Of a DNA stretch of 64,000 bases, positions 11,158 through 22,079 are shown piece after piece. Location: contig NC_089823.1 in assembly GCF_035046505.1 (NCBI RefSeq), positions 105,361,412-105,425,411 on the forward strand. Direction: 5' to 3'. A program made the translations under genes and the position numbers. The notes under the pieces are model-generated. The model was not told the origin of the DNA. It saw only the letters and a program-made list of their open reading frames with translations, and did no database searches. The DNA comes from Tiliqua scincoides (taxonomy: Eukaryota > Chordata > Lepidosauria > Squamata > Scincidae). Each line of letters starts with the position of its first letter. The first letter of the stretch is position 1.

Positions 11158-11636
11158 CGGTGGTTCTCAAACTTTTTAGAGGCCCTAGAGCAGCCATTTT
11201 CAACCACTGTGCTGTGGCACACTGGTGTGCCGCGAGTGGTCCACAAGTGTGCCACAGGAATGTGGGGGAAGGTAATTTATTAATACTAAATTAATAGTAA
11301 TTTACTAATTAATAATTAATTAATACAATGGAAGATGTGAGCCCCCACTGGCAGCATGGTGTGCCTTGTCAATTGTCAAAAATTTGGCAGTGTGCCTTGA
11401 CCATTTTAATGCCTTGTCAGTGTGCCGTGAGATGTGAAAGGTTGAAAATCACTGCCCTAGAGGCTGCTGCCTGATTTATAAATGCCAAGGGTATGGCTGA
11501 AATGATGGTTAGGTTGCAGTGCTCCCCTTTTCAAGTTGATGCGCCTAGCCTTATCTGCACTGTCAGTTTTGCAAACCACCAAAAAGTGGGTCATGACCCA
11601 CTGGTGGGTCTCAGACCCACAGTTGGAGAACTACTG
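11158..11636. mobile_element. hAT MITE (outer) carrying a second hAT
   Basis: The left end reads CGGTGGTTCTCAAACTTTTT and the right end ACAGTTGGAGAACTACTG. The flanks are GATTAAGC (11150-11157) and GATTAGGT (11637-11644), a decayed 8-bp TSD with six matches. A second hAT occupies 11191-11454. Removing it leaves an element of roughly 207 bp with GGGTCATGACCCACTGGTGG near its right end. It is non-coding. Confidence 0.75.
11191..11454. mobile_element. hAT MITE nested inside another hAT, perfect TSD
   Basis: The TSD CCCTAGAG is intact at 11183-11190 and 11455-11462. Inverted ends are CAGCCATTTTCAACC and GGTTGAAAATCACTG. The inside includes GTGCTGTGGCACACTGGTGT and GCCTTGTCAGTGTGCCGTGA, shared with the copies at 18689-19792, 34314-34542 and 61913-62558. 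The intact TSD shows that it landed after the outer hAT. Confidence 0.92.
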
Positions 11637-11673
11637 GATTAGGTTGTAAGTTTCATGAAAAGTGTTGCACATG

Positions 11674-11960
11674 CAGTGGTGTCACTAGGGTTCGCGTCAC
11701 CCGGTGTGGGAGACTAGCGCAACACCCCCATGCAGTGGGCAGGGCAACACTCCAGGTGGTGGGCATAGTGATCTACCATCGCCCTTCCCCCACTGGTTTT
11801 TCAGCTGTACCTTTTGATAGAATAAAGATATTTCAATACAGTTTGTTTCATTGCATTCTGCATGAAATTACACATTGATTGATATATAACATGATGGTAT
11901 TATTTTTCAAATGGTGATTTCAGTGATTTTGGTCACTAGTGGTGTCACTTCCACCCAGGG
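11674..11960 (+). mobile_element. hAT-like element, CAGTGGYGTMRCTAG family, partial
   Basis: The left end CAGTGGTGTCACTAGGGTT matches the left ends of 56239-57003 and of the reversed copy ending at 13005. Shared interior motifs are ACCTTTTGATAGAATAAAGA, TTGCATTCTGCATGAAATT and ATATAACATGATGG. The right end is not clearly defined. Confidence 0.6.
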
Positions 11961-11987
11961 TGTCAACTTACTAAAATCTTATAGGAA

Positions 11988-12790
11988 CAGTTCTCAAACT
12001 TTTAGCACTGGGACCCACTTTTTAGAATGACAATCTGTCCAGGACCCAACATAAAGCAAATTAAAATAAATAATTATAATTAAATTAAAGTGAAACAAAT
12101 AATTAAATAAGAGGAAGCCAGCCCTGTTCCACCAAGTGAATTTTATCTGTAGCCTGCCTGCAATAAAACCCGCTGCCCCCCCCCAAGAATCAGTAAGATT
12201 TTCACCCCTAACCAATACCCAGTTCAATTTAAGTTCTTATATTTCAAGCATATCACTATCAGAACCCACCTGGCTTTACAAGTTCCCAATCCTATGCCTG
12301 TCTACTCAGAAGTAAGACCCATTATAGTCAGTGGGGCTTACTCCCAGGAAAGTGTGGATAGAATTGCAGCCTAAAATAGAAAAAAAATTCACCTTACCCT
12401 GTCAAGTGTTTGTGTCATTCTTTTTATGGGGGAGCCTGCCCTCTGGAGCGTTTGTGGAGCTCCAGTTGCATCAAATCAGGACCATTCTGGTGGCCTCACA
12501 TTTCCCTTTGCCTGACCTGACCACCAGCCAAGGTACATTTGCTTACTTGCAAGTAAATGCGACCATGTTGCTTAATTTCGCTTTCCATAGGGCTCAATAC
12601 ATTTGCCAACTTGGAGGGAGGGAGCTCATCTCTGGTGTTTTTTGGGGGTTACATTCATTGGAGCAAGACCATTCTGGTGTTGTTGGATTCCTCTCAGCCT
12701 GCCCTTTCCAACGGACTAAGGCAAGTTCACCTACTCATGAGTAAAAGAGCAATACGACTCTGTTTCACTTTTCATTGGGTTCCATACATT
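11988..12790 (+). mobile_element. hAT element with internal subrepeats, interrupted
   Basis: The left end CAGTTCTCAAACTTTTAGCACTG and GACCCACTTTTTAGAATGA match 51403-51765 and the reverse of the right end of 29486-30072. Further right are two subunits with GGAGCTC-rich sequence, CAGGACCATTCTGGTG/GACCATTCTGGTGT, TTGCCTGACCTG-like sequence and GTTTCACTTTYCATWGGG. This is the same internal duplication as in 6483-6845 but in the opposite orientation. A palindromic mini-element sits at about 12290-12373. The right part runs into the reversed element ending at 13005. Confidence 0.6.
12290..12373. repeat. Short palindromic MITE-like insert
   Basis: It reads CAATCCTATGCC, CTACTCAGAAGTAAG, TCAGTGGGGCTTACTCCCAGG and a closing GGATAGAATTGCAGCC. 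The two halves are imperfect inverted copies of each other. The same unit appears at 14017-14135, 57170-57220 and inside 57221-57591. It is widespread across this window and always non-coding. Confidence 0.6.
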
Positions 12791-13005
12791 TATGATTTTT
12801 TGCCAATAACTTTTGATAGAAAGGAGATATTTTACTCCTGTTTTTTCCATTGCATTCTGGTGGAAATTCCACATCCAACGGTATATAACATGATGGGGTT
12901 ACTCCTAACCACTGCGTTTAAAGCGTCAGCCCCCAGTGCACGTCACCCCACCTTGTATCACCCGATGTGGCCCCCACCACCCATACCCCCCTAGCGACGC
13001 CACTG
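12791..13005 (-). mobile_element. hAT-like element, CAGTGGCGTCGCTAG family, reversed partial copy
   Basis: In reverse complement it begins CAGTGGCGTCGCTAGGGGGG and continues to ATCATGTTATATACC, TTGCATTCTGG-type sequence and CTTTCTATCAAAAGTTATTG. These motifs also occur in 11674-11960 and 56239-57003. The inner end abuts the interrupted hAT to its left. Confidence 0.6.
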
Positions 13006-13584
13006 GGCTTATGTTTATGGTGATCTATTCCAAGATAGATCAAGAGTTTGTTACCAGGACACTGGTCCCTTCAGAATTCTTGTGTTTTGTTTTCTTTTAC
13101 AAAACTGTCAGTGATGATTTAAAAGTTCTTCAAGAGCAGCTATGGCATAAATGAAGGTTAATTGGGCACAATGGGGGCTTCCATTTGAAAATGTCTTCAG
13201 ACAATGTGATTTCACAAAAGAAAAGCAGTCATTAAACATAACCTTTTACCTCCTCCCCAAGGTCCATGATGATTTATCAATTAGTTATTCCTTGTGTTCC
13301 TGCTCACAATGATCTGGGTCTTCATCTCTTCTCGGTTGGCTGCTAATGGGGTCCATGGCTGGTGACTGGCCACCTTTTCATTTATTTTTACTTTCCATTT
13401 AATTAAAACCAGATGACATGAAGGCTGATTATAATCTCGGATGCTTTTCATACAGAGGTTGATCTCTTGAAGTTTGATCTCTTAATGGATCAGCTCACCC
13501 AAATCTTCAAAGAATATTTTCAGTTGCCAAAAGAATCAAAGTTCAGGATAATGATTAGTCTCAAAGTGATAGATTCTGCTTCAG
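13006..13584. other. No recognised feature
   Basis: Unique-looking AT-rich DNA. No repeat ends or coding motifs were seen. Confidence 0.4.
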
Positions 13585-15398
13585 TATATACCGTAGATAC
13601 GCGCCTATAGGGCGATAAATTTATCCCAACAGATAGCTCCTGAATCTACCCTTCGCCTTATCTGCGGGGCCACTCAGGGTCAGGGCTATTTCAGGCACAT
13701 TGCAGAGCAGCTGTGGTGCTGCTGGGGAGGGTGATGTGCCACCCGCTCCCCCACCATGCGCAGGGAGTCTGAGGGAGCTGCTCAGCTCACCTGCCGCTCC
13801 CTCCTTCCCACCTGGAGCAGGGAGACTGACGGAGCTGCTCGACTCACCTGCTGCTCCCTCCTTCCTCATTGCTGCTCCTGAGCATTGCAGTCCCACCCAC
13901 TCAGTCTCCCCGAGCCTGGTCTCCTTGGCTCTGACTTCCTCCTCCTCCACCCCTGCTAGTCTTCGCAAGGACAGGAAAGGGGAGCAGGAGCCTGGAGTGT
14001 GTCCCATGCCTGTCATCAGTGGGGCTTACTCCCAGGAAAGTGCACATAGGATGGCAGCCTTTGAGCCCAAGCAGTGCATGCCTACTCAGAAGTAAGTTCC
14101 ATTATCATCAATGGGGCTTACTCCCAGGAAAAGATTGTAGCTTGAAGATGGGGAGAGAAACGGGAGGGCTGCTTCTTCATGCAGAGTCTATAGCTCTGCA
14201 TCTGCTTCTTCCAAGCAAGAGGGAGGAGGGGAGCCCCCCACACAGCCTCCTTCTCTCCTTCCCGCCCCCACTCCTGCACTGCCTGCTTCTCTCTGGCCTT
14301 CAGCCCCTCTCTTCCCTCCACCAGCCTTCACTCTGTTGTACTATTTTTTTCTCCCTTCCCCACTGTCCCTCTTTCTCTGCCCCCTATTTACAAGCCATGC
14401 AATCAGGGAAACTGACCAGGAAACCCCCTGATAGCCTTGATCCTGCTGTAAATCAAGAGGAAGAAACAGCCCTCAGACCAGGTGAGGGTGGGCTTGTTGC
14501 AGCTGCAGGATGCACCTTCCCTGAAAGTGGAAACACTCCCATCAAATGTCTCACAAACTACAATTCAGAGTACCATTACTTAGGAATAACACCCAGGGAA
14601 AGCAATGGGTTTGCTTCTGAGTAAATAGGGTTTCAGCTATGTGCAGCTGCACTTGGTCATAGCCATTTGCTGTTGCTTGTCTCTGCTGTGAATTGAATTG
14701 CACACTCCCAGTTGTGTTCTAAGTTGTATGTTATATGTAGAGCTTCTGGCTTAAGAACAGAAGACTCTGCCTTTGCACTGTTTTGCACCAGATATGTCCT
14801 GAGAAATTCTGAGTGATCTTTTTTTATGTTTTAGTGTTTTTCCTGTGCTGGTCTTCAATCACTGGTTCAAACATGAATTGATAATCAAAAATTAGCTATT
14901 GGTGGGGCTTTCACAGTCAACTAGCTACCTCCCTTCCTGCCTTGCTGTCCTGCAAGGCATTCTGGAGCACTGCCATTATTCCATTCTTTTTCAAGTACCC
15001 CTAAAGGTCCTGTTGAGTGCCCCTGGGGGTACATGAACCCCAGGTTGGGAACCACTGGTCTATTAGTATGTTGTTTACAGTGCAGTTACTCTTTGATAGT
15101 GTTTACAAAAAGATGTTGAAGACCAGAATTTAAAAGTTTATCAATAAAAATGAATCTTATGATCTTTCACTATATTTTAAATAAATTAGAGACTGTCAGT
15201 TCTTAGGTAACAATTACTGGTAGGTTATTTTTTAGGATCTGGCCTAGGGTAAAATCAGACAAAACTATAATCAGACACCCCCCCCCCCAGTTTATGACCC
15301 CGACTTATCTGAGGGTCATAGAAAACTTTATGATTCTTGCCTCAAAACCTGCCCTCGACTTATCTGTGAGATCGACTTATAGGCGAGTGTCTGCAGTA
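13585..15398. mobile_element. DNA transposon with GCCTATARGKCGA terminal inverted repeats, composite interior
   Basis: The left end (TACCGTAGATACGCGCCTAT, then AGGGCGATAAATTTATC) and the reverse complement of the right end (TACTGCAGACACTCGCCTAT, then AAGTCGATCTCACAGATAAG) match across about 40 bp. The ends lie 1.8 kb apart and define one element. Next to each end is a CTTATCTGNG/GACTTATCTG repeat. The interior is GC-rich and non-coding on the left and holds palindromic mini-repeats near 14017-14135. A hAT-like terminus, CCAGGTTGGGAACCACTG, lies at about 15040-15057. No transposase frame is recognisable. The flanks suggest a TA target, but this is not decisive. Confidence 0.6.
14017..14135. 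repeat. Two palindromic mini-repeat units
   Basis: TCAGTGGGGCTTACTCCCAGG appears twice, separated by CATGCCTACTCAGAAGTAAG. This is the same unit described at 12290-12373, here partly duplicated. It explains most of the 201-codon frame that overlaps the region. Confidence 0.6.
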
Positions 15399-15679
15399 TT
15401 CATAATGTGCCATGAAACTTGACAATTCTTAGTATTGGACTAATGAAAATGTGAATGAAAATGTTTTATCATTGCCAGGGTTGCTTCTGAATTCTCCATA
15501 TTTGAATTGTTTCCCAGATTCTGGTATTCTGAGTTACCTAGGGTTTGTTTCCGAATCAATTCCTGATGAATCAGGAATTATCCATTGTTCTTGTTTTTTG
15601 CTTTTTAATTTTCACATTTTGTATGGAGTATGTGCATGGGCAGTTTGCTACAACTTCTCATTCCTTTAACTAATGTGTG
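15399..15679. other. No recognised feature
   Basis: Short AT-rich interval between two DNA transposons. Confidence 0.4.
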
Positions 15680-16313
15680 TACAGGCTGTGTTTCATATCC
15701 ACTGGGGTTTCATTCTAGAACTCCTAGTGGACTGAACAACACTGGATCCCAAATCAGTGGAAAAATAGATTTAAAGACCCACTTCAAGTTTCCCCTTCCT
15801 CTGTTGTCACCCCAGAACGCTTTGGTATCAGTGGCAAACCTGAAAGGGGCAAATGCCCTGGATGTGGAGCCTCGCACGCCTATAGGACTGCGCGGAAGCT
15901 TCATTTAGGCTCCTGATGCGTCAAAAACAGTGCTTCTGGGCATCCTGGAGTTGCATGAGGTTCCGGAACGTTGTGGTGAGTGGGGGGGAGGACTTCCTCA
16001 GGGGGCGCCATCGCACCAGAACGTTGAGGTGTGGGGGGTTGCATCCTTCAGGGGGCGCCATCGCAGACCTTTGCCTAGGGGCGTGGGGCTGGGGTGGGGC
16101 TGCCACTGATTTGTATAGACACTGAACTGTTTTCAGCCACTAGATGGGGTGAATAATGGAATGAAATTAAAATTATTTAACAGCACAAAGGTAGGAAATT
16201 GGATTTTGGTGCTTTTTTTCCTTGTTACAAGGCATTTATAAAAGTGGACCACGTATCAGTGGTAAGTCAAATCAGTGGATACCAAATCAGTGGATACCGA
16301 GGTCCCGCCTGTA
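15680..16313. mobile_element. Tigger/pogo-like DNA transposon relic
   Basis: The right end reads CAGTGGATACCGAGGTCCCG then CCTGTA. Its inverted counterpart at the left is TACAGGCTGTGTTTCATATCC then ACTGGGG. Ends of the CAGG...CCTCG type with a TA target are typical of pogo/Tigger elements. The repeated TCAGTGGATACC near the right end is subterminal. No transposase motif is readable, so this is a non-autonomous or decayed copy of about 630 bp. Two GGGGGGCGCCATCGCA-like motifs at 15998-16065 form an internal repeat. Confidence 0.6.
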
Positions 16314-17639
16314 TATTCCCTCTCTGAATGACCAATTAGGTATTGCAAAGAAAATCCTCAATGCGCTCAGACATTGTGATGTGTTTTATGAATAAGCATG
16401 TGCATTCGCATGTGCGCTGTCACATTATTAACACAGCAAAAAAAAAAAGCATGTTCTTGTGATATAGTTATATCAATATTTTTTTGTGCAGGGTTCTACC
16501 AATTTGCATGAGCAGCTACTTGAAAAGTTGTAGTTTTTACTAGTACTAGTACTCTGCGTTTTTCATGTCTCTTTGAGACTTTGACATGATGCTACTTGGG
16601 CGCATTTTTTAGGTTTCCTTTCTTCATAACCCAGCCAATCAGGGATCCTGTAATGAACAAGATAACACCACATCACATGTAAATCAATCAGATTTGACAA
16701 TATGATGCTATAACCATATTGAAATGAAGGCTTCCCAGTGTCATCACTCTGTGGCTGGGGAGAAAATGAAGGAATCTATTCTCATTATCTAGGCAAGTGG
16801 GTGACATTTTCTGTCTCGCCTCACTGACGTCTTAAGCTACAGTATCAGGATTTAATTTGATATTCTCATTCAAGTAAATAGGTCTAAATTGTTATAATTC
16901 CTGCTGTTCTGAATTAATAGGTTTTTGGACTGGACTGTTAATTTTTTTTCTTTGAAAAAATGCCTGCTTTATAAGTCTAATTAAATGCTTGGTAATGAAT
17001 GAGATAATTGTTGTGGTTAAGTGGCCGTAATAAGGATAAAGAGCTACCAATAGTTCAAAGTATGACCAACAGAAAGATCTCTGATGAATCATAATTAGAA
17101 AACAGATGTTGTGGAGTCACATTTGAATACTGCAGTGGAAAGGAATTGTGTAAATTTGCATTAAATTTAAATTGAAACATACTGCATACTGAATGGACAG
17201 GAAATAGTTTTGATCTGTCCCCTCTAAGCAGGTGTTTATGGGAGACAGTAGTGTATGGGGAATGCTAATTACTGCAGGCACTGCAATGCGCCATGTAAGT
17301 GGCCCCTCTCACATGCCATCGGAGCTATTCTAGGCAGCAACAGCAATGTGCAGGAGAGGCCAATTTATTTGGTGAGCATCTGCATGTTGCTGTCGCTGCC
17401 CCAAATACTCCAACGGTGAGTGGGAAGGGCTGCTTACACAGTGCACTGCAGTGCCTGCAGTACTTACCATTTTGCCCCCCTCCCAAAATGCTATTGGTGG
17501 GAAAATCCATGAGTGACTCAATCTGGTCCTTTCTATAGCATGAAAACAGAGACAGTTTGCAGCTTCTCTATATAGTGCAGATTCATAGACTTCAGTTATG
17601 AATTCTGGTAGCTTGAAATGCTTCACTTAAATCTGAGAT
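16314..17639. other. No recognised feature
   Basis: AT-rich DNA. Between 17290 and 17480 there is a moderately GC-rich block with GTGCACTGCAGTGCCTGCAG that may be another decayed MITE, but its ends could not be found. Confidence 0.4.
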
Positions 17640-17960
17640 AATTATTACAATCCTGCTCTTCGCATGTCAGACATAAACTCACCAGCTCCACCTTCAGCCT
17701 CCTGGATCTCGCTTATCACCATTTGCATCATCTGGGTGACCTTGCCATCCTACACGGTGATTTCTTTGCACACTTTTTCCATTGCAGAGAGCCTGGCGAC
17801 AAGAGAGCACACTGGCTTTTGCAGGCTTGTATGACACTCTGATGTGCCTCACTCTCATCACCTCTGCCAGCTTAAGCTACCTGGGTTTTCTCCATTGCTT
17901 CCATTCTAGCCACAAGTGTTCCTATAGATACCATACCCTCCTCCTCACTCAAGGAAGAGG
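17640..17960 (-). pseudogene. Decayed coding-like sequence of unknown origin
   Basis: Read on the reverse strand, one frame gives VARLSAMEKVCKEITV, then a stop, then DGKVTQMMQMVISEIQEAEG followed by GAGEFMSDM. Upstream on that strand, in a different register, is the related phrase VARMEAMEKTQVA. The paired VAR(L/M)xAMEK phrases and the helical, charged character suggest an old coiled-coil coding segment, perhaps from a transposon-accessory or host protein. I cannot name the family. Stops and a frame change show that it is not intact. Confidence 0.3.
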
Positions 17961-18680
17961 GAAGTGCAGCCTGATGTTTAGAGAGGGCTAACCCATCTTG
18001 ACCCTGATTTCTAAGCCTGTTTGGGCACAGTGGCAACATATAAAGGTTGCTTGCAAACAGCTGGTCTCAGAGAGGGATGTGGCCTAAAACCTGCACCTGC
18101 TATGTGCAAAGCTATTCATGGTAGGAACCCACAGACAGGACTCTCTCCTCTCAATTCCCTCAACCTCTCTCAATGCGTTCACTCAGTATTTATTAATATT
18201 AACTTTATATAATGCCTGCCTTGGAATGCTGGGGATTGAGGCCTTCCCCTGACCGAAGGAAGCACCAATCATTTACACGCCCAGTCCCCTGCCTTATGCA
18301 AGGATGTGGATCAGGCAAAAGATGTCCTTGCCAACATCTGTTGGTGTGTGTGTGGGGGGGGAGGCAGAGGTAAAATCTCACAGATATGATTATTAATACA
18401 AAGTTGAACAGCTAGCCAAAGAGTCGCCTAAATAATTAACAGTGGAGACTAGTGATATTTCTCGGACAGGGGTGGGGGCTTCCACACATTCCTACCTGAG
18501 ATCTGCAGAAAACATCAATTTGGCACATGCAATGTTTGCTATGGGTACCATCTCCCTTCACCGGCACTGGATGCCCCATTGGGAGTCCAAGTCCGCTGAA
18601 GAAACTTTCCCATAGGGAAAGATGATAAGATCTGGGGCAAGAGTTGCCTCAAATTATTCCTTAAACAAAATTCGACAGAG
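17961..18680. other. No firmly recognised feature
   Basis: Contains a (GT)n(G)n stretch near 18342-18362 and a possible MITE-like block near 18540-18620. Nothing is bounded well enough to name. Confidence 0.35.
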
Positions 18681-18688
18681 AATTAGAA

Positions 18689-19792
18689 CAGTGATTTTCA
18701 ACCTTTTTCATCTGACTAATGAGCAAAGTTAGAGAGGCTGTAAAGGGCAAGGAAGCTTCCTTCTGTAAATGAAAGTCTTGCCCTAATGAAGATATTAAAA
18801 AGCAACACAAACTCTGACAAAAGAAATGCAAGAAGATGATAGGGAGGCCAAGAAAGACTTTGAAGAGCATATGGCCAGCAACATTAAGGGGAATAATAAA
18901 AGCTTATAAAAGGTGAAAAATGTCTATTCCATGATCTGAATCATTAAAAAAAGGGACCATGAATAAAATGGTCAATATTATAATGCCATTGGACAAATCA
19001 ATGGTAAAGCCACAACAGGAGTATTGCGTACAGTTCTGGTTTCCACATTTTGCAAAGGATATAGTAGGAACTGAAAAAGGTGCAGAAGAGAGAGACCAAA
19101 ATGATTACTGTGCTAGGGCACCTCCCTTATGAGGAAAGGCTACAGCATTTGGGGCTATTCAGTTTAGAAGAAAGGCAGCTGAGGGAGGAAATAATTGAGA
19201 TGTAAAAAATTACACAGGGGATGAATGCAGTAGATAGAGGGACATTCTTTTCCCACTCGCACACCACCAGAAGCAGGAGACATCCACTAAAATTGAGTGT
19301 CAGGAGAGTTAGAGCAGACAAAGGAAAATATTTCTTTATCTAGAGTGAAATTAGTCTGTGGAACACAGGACATGGTGATGGCGTCTGGCCTAGATGCCCT
19401 TGAAAGGTGATTGTATAGACTTCTGGAAGAAAAGTTCATTGCAGCTTACAAGCCATGATGGGTATGTGCAACCTCCTGGCTACTTCATAATTTCAGGTGC
19501 AAGAGAGTGGCAACAGGATGCAGGTCTCTTGCTGTCTTGTGTGCTTCCTGAGGCATCTGGTGGGCCACTGTGAGATAAAGGAAACTGGACTAGATGGGCC
19601 TGTGGCCTGATCCAGTGGGGCTCTTATGTTACGGTTTAGCAAGAAGGTGCTACAATTTACAAGGCACACCGCACTGCCAGTTCACAACCCCCAATGGCCC
19701 TAACATATGACCCTCCCCCAAACTCCCATGGCACATCTGTAGACCATTTGAGACACACCAGTGTGCCACAGCACACTGGTTGAGAATTGCTT
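18689..19792. mobile_element. hAT MITE split by a CR1 insertion, perfect 8-bp TSD
   Basis: The TSD AATTAGAA is identical at 18681-18688 and 19793-19800. The left end is CAGTGATTTTCAACCTTTTT and the right portion (from about 19637) carries CAAGGCACACCGCACTG, CCCATGGCACATCTGTAGACC and CACACTGGTTGAGAATTGCTT. These match the uninterrupted copy at 34314-34542. The middle, roughly 18755-19633, is CR1. The CR1 is therefore younger than the hAT. Confidence 0.85.
18755..19633 (+). mobile_element. CR1 LINE, 3' portion, degenerate
   Basis: The order of CR1 ORF2 and 3' UTR landmarks is kept. AAGAAAGACTTTGAAGAGCATATGG comes first, then ATTGCGTACAGTTCTGG (EYCVQFW-like), CTTATGAGGAAAGGCTACAG, CCACTAAAATTGAGTGTCAGG (the HPLKLSV segment), and GGAAACTGGACTAGATGGGC near the end. 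The coding part has stops and an internal deletion around 18905-18960 relative to the usual spacing. The terminus is GGGGCTCTTATGTTA. Confidence 0.85.
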
Positions 19793-19800
19793 AATTAGAA

Positions 19801-20400
19801 GATTCCTGGCTAGGACAAACATTCCAGGAATTTTGAAGGAAGCTAAAGGCATTTCAATCAGACTAGAAAAATTTTTCAAGGGGTCCCACTTATCCCTGCT
19901 GTCAATTTATCTTTGAATATATATATATATATATATAACTTGCGTACAGAGGGAATAATATTTAAGGGGACTAATCCTTAAGGCGTTAGTTTAAATTCTT
20001 TTGAGACATTATTCAGGTGTTTAATTATGTATCAAAACATTTTGTATCCTTCCAAAAGCTCTTCAAAGTTTGCTTATTTGAAATGGTTCAGGAAGCCTGG
20101 ATATTGAAAGAGGATTGGAGTCATCCATTGTAAACGCACGACCACAAAATACTAAGTAGCTAATGTCTTGTTCGTTTCATTTGCCATAAACCCCCTATGA
20201 CTGATGCTACTGATCCCAAGATGTAATTTAAACAATGTCACTGTAGGGTGAATCTGGTTTTTGGCTTCAATTTAATTATTAGCTTCACAGTATTTAATTT
20301 TATAGTGAATAGTCTCAGTGAATGAATAGGCAACATTCACATAAAATATTCACTGAAGGGCAAATAGTATTTTTGTAGTTAATTTTTGCAACTAAATTTT
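19801..20400. other. No recognised gene; short (TA)n
   Basis: A (TA)10-like run lies at 19916-19936. The rest is AT-rich with no feature that can be supported. Confidence 0.4.
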
Positions 20401-20830
20401 TTTCCCTTGTAACTCAGAAGCCATTCTTCCCCCTTTTCCCCTTAACCCTCCATAAGCCTCCTCCTCTGCAGCTGGTGCAAGTCCCAAGGAGAAGAAAGGG
20501 GCAGAGAGGCTTGAAAAAAGAGAGGATCCACCCCCTCTCACCGCCTCCCTTCCCCCTTCCTTCCCCTTCCCCACCCTGTTTTGCCCTCCCCGCCTTCACA
20601 GCTACCTCACCTGGTCCTTACCTGGTCCTTACCTGCAGCAACTGTTACCCTGCACATGCCTGATCTTGTCTGATCTTGGAAGCTAAGCAGGGTCAGGCCT
20701 GGTTAGTACTTGGATGGGAGACTGCTTGGGAATACCGGGTGCTGTAGGCTTCTGCCATAGTCTTTCGAGACTGAAGGTTGCCAACTATTACCTGGTCCAG
20801 CAGGTGGGATGGGGCTCAACAGTGGAGTCT
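20401..20830 (+). mobile_element. MITE, GCTGGTGCAAG family, interrupted by a 5S-SINE
   Basis: CCCTTAACCCTCCATAAGCC, CAGCTGGTGCAAGTCCCAAG and a CCTTCCCC-rich stretch follow the same order as in 3291-3680. The SINE at 20629-20787 is bracketed by an 11-bp duplication of sequence in this element. Outer boundaries are approximate. Confidence 0.45.
20629..20787 (+). mobile_element. 5S rRNA-derived SINE, full-length copy 1
   Basis: An 11-bp TSD, TTACCTGGTCC, lies at 20618-20628 and 20788-20798. From about 20637 the sequence follows vertebrate 5S rRNA nearly end to end: TGATCTTGGAAGCTAAGCAG, GGTCAGGCCTGGTTAGTACT, TTGGATGGGAGAC, and CCGGGTGCTGTAGGCTT at the 3' end. The internal RNA polymerase III control regions (A box, intermediate element, C box) are recognisable, with substitutions just after the C-box core. 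The 5S head is followed by a 30-bp tail, CCATAGTCTTTCGAGACTG then AAGGTTGCCAA, which is not 5S. That tail equals the 3' end of the LINE at 46138-47412. Confidence 0.93.
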
Positions 20831-20840
20831 GAGCAGTGCT

Positions 20841-20895
20841 ACCTGTTTACTGTACTGTACCTGTTTACTGTACTGTTTACTGTACTGTACTTTAC
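20841..20895 (+). repeat. Short minisatellite (CTGTTTACTGTACTGTA)n
   Basis: The motif ACCTGTTTACTGTACTGT is repeated about three times with small variations. Confidence 0.7.
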
Positions 20896-21700
20896 TAACA
20901 GCTCAATCTTAGATAGGTTTAGGATAGGGATAAGACAGAGACCATTTTGGAAGCAAAGAACAAAAATGAAAGTTTAGTTCCCGCCTGATGTTAGCACCTC
21001 TAGGCTCAGCTATCCTGCTTCCCAAAAACTTATTTTTTCCTGAGTTTCTTTCAAAAGATATTTTACCATTTGAGGAAATGTATTCCATATCTCTTGCATC
21101 GTAAGAATATAAGTAATGATGTTGGGTGAACTATCTTCCCTTCTCAAACATGGAAGGATTGTTGATCTGGGGAAAGACCATAGCCCAGCAGATTGAGCAC
21201 CCACTTTGCCTACAGATTCAGATGCAACCCCTGACCTCCCCAGGTAAGGCTGGGAAAGACCCCTTTCCAAAACTCAGAAGAGCCCCTGCCGGTTGGTTTA
21301 AGGCAGGCCTGGGCAGACCATGAACTGAAAAAAGGCAGCTTCATAATCATGATTTTTTTTTGCACATTATTTTAATTTGGATGCTTTTTTTTTCTTTAAG
21401 GAAAGAAGGGGCTCTGTTTATTATTTTATAGTAAAGTGATAAAAATAAATAAATAAAAGACATTCACATCCATCATAAACACCAATATAGAAAAGTAATC
21501 ACAAATAAAATAATTACATTTGCATCCATCATTGACACAAGGGTTTAGAAATTATAAACAGGGTTGGGCTGGAGCCAAAGAGCCGAGTCTAAATCGAGTC
21601 ACAAGTCTCTGCCCTCCTGGATTCTAGTTGCCTACCAAGTCATAACGGCGGCTGTCACAACTTGGACATTGATAGTCCAATATTAATATTTAACAATTTG
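20896..21700. other. No recognised feature
   Basis: Unique-looking DNA with a T8 run and an AAATAAATAAAT stretch. Nothing supportable. Confidence 0.4.
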
Positions 21701-21714
21701 AATAGCAATTTGAA

Positions 21715-21893
21715 TATCATTCGAATAGCCTGTTCGAAGTACAAATCTGTAACATTTCCCCAAATGCAATCACATACCATGATAGCATCAATATATTAAA
21801 AATAAAATATTGAAATGAAAGGGGACCCAACTGAAATTGGCTTGCGACCCACCTAGTGGGTCCCAACTCACAGTCTGAGAAACACTGCCATGT
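21715..21893 (+). mobile_element. hAT-like element, 3' portion
   Basis: CATACCATGATAGCATCAAT, TATTAAAAATAAAATATTGA, CACCTAGTGGGTCCCAACTC and the terminus CAGTCTGAGAAACACTG match the right half of 51403-51765. The left end is missing. Confidence 0.7.
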
Positions 21894-22079
21894 CATGTTA
21901 CCCATCTTTCCTTTGAACTTCAACCCCAGAAAGCTGTGAAATGAAATCATCACATGTGTATTTCCTTTCACTCCCATCCTGCTCTATATTATTATCTTTC
22001 ATTGGGGGCCAGGGCGGGGGGGGGGGGAAGGATGCATAACATGATGAACTGTGGTATATTTTCTTTGCTAAACATAACT

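Noticed and set aside
14019-14624. 201-codon forward frame
   Set aside because: Composed of palindromic mini-repeats and pyrimidine-rich sequence, with no protein-family features.
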